Below, piece after piece: positions 5,961-7,100 of a stretch of DNA of 7,100 nucleotides; within the stretch, counting starts at the first letter, position 1; each line of letters opens with the position of its first letter. Position numbers and translations under genes: made by a program. The notes below the pieces were generated by a model. That model saw only the letters and a program-made list of their open reading frames with translations. It made no database searches and had not been told where the DNA came from. This DNA comes from an uncultured Bacteroidales bacterium (GTDB taxonomy: Bacteria; Bacteroidota; Bacteroidia; Bacteroidales; P3), in the NCBI GenBank assembly GCA_947176325.1, contig CAMWQD010000058.1, positions 1 to 7,100 on the forward strand, given 5' to 3'.

Positions 5961-6533
5961 TTTAGTGGTTCCCACCGCTGTAGGTTCGGCTTCGGAAATG
6001 GTCAAAGGTATGGCTTTCTGAATGGCCTCGATATCGGCATCTTTGGTAAGGTCGTTGAAGCGGATACCGAAACGTTCCTGCGAAAGTTCGTCGCGCAATT
6101 CATGGAAAGCCGCCGTGAGTTCGTTCTGAACCCGTACATACATCTCGTAAGAGGTGCCGCGGTCGTTACGCAACGAAACCACACCCTTCGACACGGCCAC
6201 CGGTCCGAGCCCGGCAATGTCTTCCATTTTCTTTTCCGACATCTTGGGGTTGTTGTTCGGGTTTGCCAAGAATTCCTTGGCCATATCCCGCAAGTCGGCT
6301 ATGTCGGCCAACTTTCCCTGCACCTGCAATTCATCGCGGAAATTCACGGCCACCTTAAACACGTTACGGTCGTGGATTTCGGGCTTGGGCGCATCGGGAG
6401 GAAGGGGAGGCGGAAGTTTCCGCGCGATACCCAAATCCGTGTTGATAGACGACGTCAACAAGAAGAACGTCAACAACAGGAACGAAATATCGGACATAGA
6501 CCCCCCGTTGATGGTGGGTGATTTCTTTGCCAT
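5958..6533 (-). CDS. exbD: ExbD/TolR-family biopolymer transport protein (first copy, 191 aa)
   Basis: This is a second, longer ExbD/TolR homologue encoded directly upstream of the 159-aa copy. The cytoplasmic tail is very short (1-12). The single membrane helix begins GSMSDISFLLLTFF (11-24), with Asp15 at the position of the essential proton-binding aspartate. A proline-rich stretch, PPPLPPDAPKP (41-51), links the helix to a periplasmic domain, giving a stiff or extended connection that the other copy lacks. A segment around 90-110 (NPNNNPKMSEKKME) looks like an exposed, polar insertion. The downstream KGVVSLRNDRGTSYEMYVRVQ matches the usual ExbD periplasmic strand-helix region, longer than in E. 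coli ExbD (about 141 aa). The ATG lies four bases after the stop of the small membrane protein, without a clear Shine-Dalgarno sequence, so its translation probably depends on the upstream gene. Confidence 0.93.
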   Translation of the reverse strand: MAKKSPTINGGSMSDISFLLLTFFLLTSSINTDLGIARKLPPPLPPDAPKPEIHDRNVFKVAVNFRDELQVQGKLADIADLRDMAKEFLANPNNNPKMSEKKMEDIAGLGPVAVSKGVVSLRNDRGTSYEMYVRVQNELTAAFHELRDELSQERFGIRFNDLTKDADIEAIQKAIPLTISEAEPTAVGTTK

Positions 6534-6537
6534 GGTT

Positions 6538-6873
6538 TTACTTTTTAAACAATCGGGCCACTTCGAAGCCTACCAGCGCGCCCAGCGTGGCAACGACAAG
6601 AATGTAAAAGACATTCATGCCGGCGCCCAACATCTTGACACCGCCGTGGCTCAAACCGGCTTTTTCCACAACAGCCGCGCTTACATCGGTGGTGGAGGCG
6701 GTGAAGTAGGCGATGAGGAAAATCACCACCAAAGCCAAGATACCGTAAAGAGCGGTTTTGCTCTGCTTGACGTTGCCTATGAATTGGTAGATGGAGAAGC
6801 CCACCGCCGCCAAAATGCCGAGGATGAAGAGGGCATACACCAAAAACATCCCGATATTGATGATTATATTCAT
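6538..6873 (-). CDS. Small three-helix membrane protein in the exb operon, function unknown
   Basis: The 111-residue product has three hydrophobic segments, at about 5-33, 42-59 and 85-105. A short Lys-containing loop (34-40, GNVKQSK) follows the first and a loop of about 25 residues (60-84, with TTDVSAAVVEKAG) follows the second. There is no recognised domain, no catalytic motif and no membrane aspartate like that of ExbD. A TTG at 6879 is in frame, but ATG 6873 is chosen because AAGGAG (6886-6881) lies seven bases upstream, the ideal distance. The gene sits between exbB and the two exbD genes, with only four bases to the next start. It is therefore probably an accessory or assembly part of that motor, but this rests on position alone. 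From memory, a similar unnamed small gene occurs at this place in other Bacteroidales. Confidence 0.85.
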   Translation of the reverse strand: MNIIINIGMFLVYALFILGILAAVGFSIYQFIGNVKQSKTALYGILALVVIFLIAYFTASTTDVSAAVVEKAGLSHGGVKMLGAGMNVFYILVVATLGALVGFEVARLFKK

Positions 6874-6880
6874 ATCCAAA

Positions 6881-6886
6881 CTCCTT
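6881..6886 (-). promoter_or_regulatory. Shine-Dalgarno deciding the start of the small membrane protein
   Basis: The minus strand reads AAGGAG seven bases before ATG 6873. It is only one base from the competing in-frame TTG at 6879, so it supports the ATG start. Confidence 0.7.
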
Positions 6887-6921
6887 TTTAATTAGATGAA
6901 ACAATCGTGAGCGGCCGCGGC

Positions 6922-7100
6922 TTACTTGCCGTGGTTATACTTCACGATCAAATCCATAAAGGAGATCGAAGCGTCTTCCATTTTGTTGACGATCGCGTCT
7001 ACTTTCGAGCTGAGGTAGTTGTAGAATGTTTGGATGATGATGGCGACGATAAGACCGAATACGGTGGTCAACAAGGCCACTTTCATACCACCGGCCACAA
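6922..7100 (-). CDS. exbB: MotA/TolQ/ExbB-family proton channel, C-terminal part (cut by window edge)
   Basis: Only the last 58 residues are in the window; the gene continues past 7100. The fragment begins VAGGMKVALLTT, continues VFGLIVAIIIQTFYNYL, and ends in a charged cytoplasmic helix with the tail KYNHGK. The ALxTTxxGLxVAI...YN pattern is the conserved last transmembrane helix of ExbB/TolQ/MotA-type channels; its threonines line the proton path in E. coli ExbB. ExbB pentamers surround ExbD helices in the inner membrane and use proton flow to move them. The TAA lies 48 bases before the next gene, the widest gap in the operon. No hairpin with a U-run is visible there, so the transcript probably continues. 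The operon promoter and the ExbB N-terminus are outside the window. Confidence 0.94.
   Translation of the reverse strand, partial: VAGGMKVALLTTVFGLIVAIIIQTFYNYLSSKVDAIVNKMEDASISFMDLIVKYNHGK

Noticed and set aside
5457..6521. Long plus-strand open frame of 354 codons across both exbD genes
   Set aside because: It lies antisense to two clear ExbD genes with conserved motifs. Its translation is rich in His, Arg and Gly without domain character, as expected for the shadow of a biased coding strand.
6909..6921. GC-rich palindromic GCGGCCGC and neighbouring CCGCGG between exbB and the small membrane gene
   Set aside because: It is short, has no loop or T-run that would make a terminator, and could be chance; there is no support for a regulatory site.

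Overview
The window looks like an ordinary chromosomal segment of a Bacteroidota bacterium, most likely order Bacteroidales. The evidence is the combination of TAnnTTTG promoter elements, a NupG-type nucleoside permease and HflX of the Bacteroidales kind, and an ExbB / small membrane protein / ExbD / ExbD gene cluster. Most starts lack a Shine-Dalgarno sequence, which also fits. It holds eight protein genes (seven complete, one cut by the right edge), plus a probable C-terminal fragment of a ninth at the left edge. There are no tRNA or rRNA genes, CRISPR arrays, insertion sequences or phage genes.

Left region (1-963): bases 2-52 encode a 16-residue tail ending in Y-R-F, which fits the last strand of an outer-membrane beta-barrel. 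It converges on a minus-strand short-chain dehydrogenase/reductase gene (142-963). The 89 bp between them carry two exact 25-bp repeats, two possible hairpins and a likely terminator for the dehydrogenase.

Centre (964-5441): a divergent promoter region separates the dehydrogenase gene from a compact plus-strand operon: nucleoside permease, TatD-family metal-dependent hydrolase, tryptophanyl-tRNA synthetase and the ribosome-splitting GTPase HflX. Junctions are a 1-base overlap, 2 bases and 6 bases, so the four genes are probably co-transcribed and partly translationally coupled. The operon ends at a strong bidirectional terminator. Nucleoside uptake, nucleic-acid or nucleotide processing, tRNA charging and ribosome rescue could be linked, but this is inferred from position only.

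Right region (5466-7100, minus strand): an ExbB/TolQ-family proton channel (C-terminus only), a small protein with three membrane segments, and two different ExbD/TolR-family proteins. This is the motor module that harvests proton-motive force, normally to power TonB-dependent outer-membrane transport. No tonB follows before the terminator.

I see no clearly undescribed system. The best candidates for follow-up are the uncharacterised three-helix protein inside the ExbB-ExbD operon, the paired unlike ExbDs without TonB, and the repeat/terminator element at 68-145.
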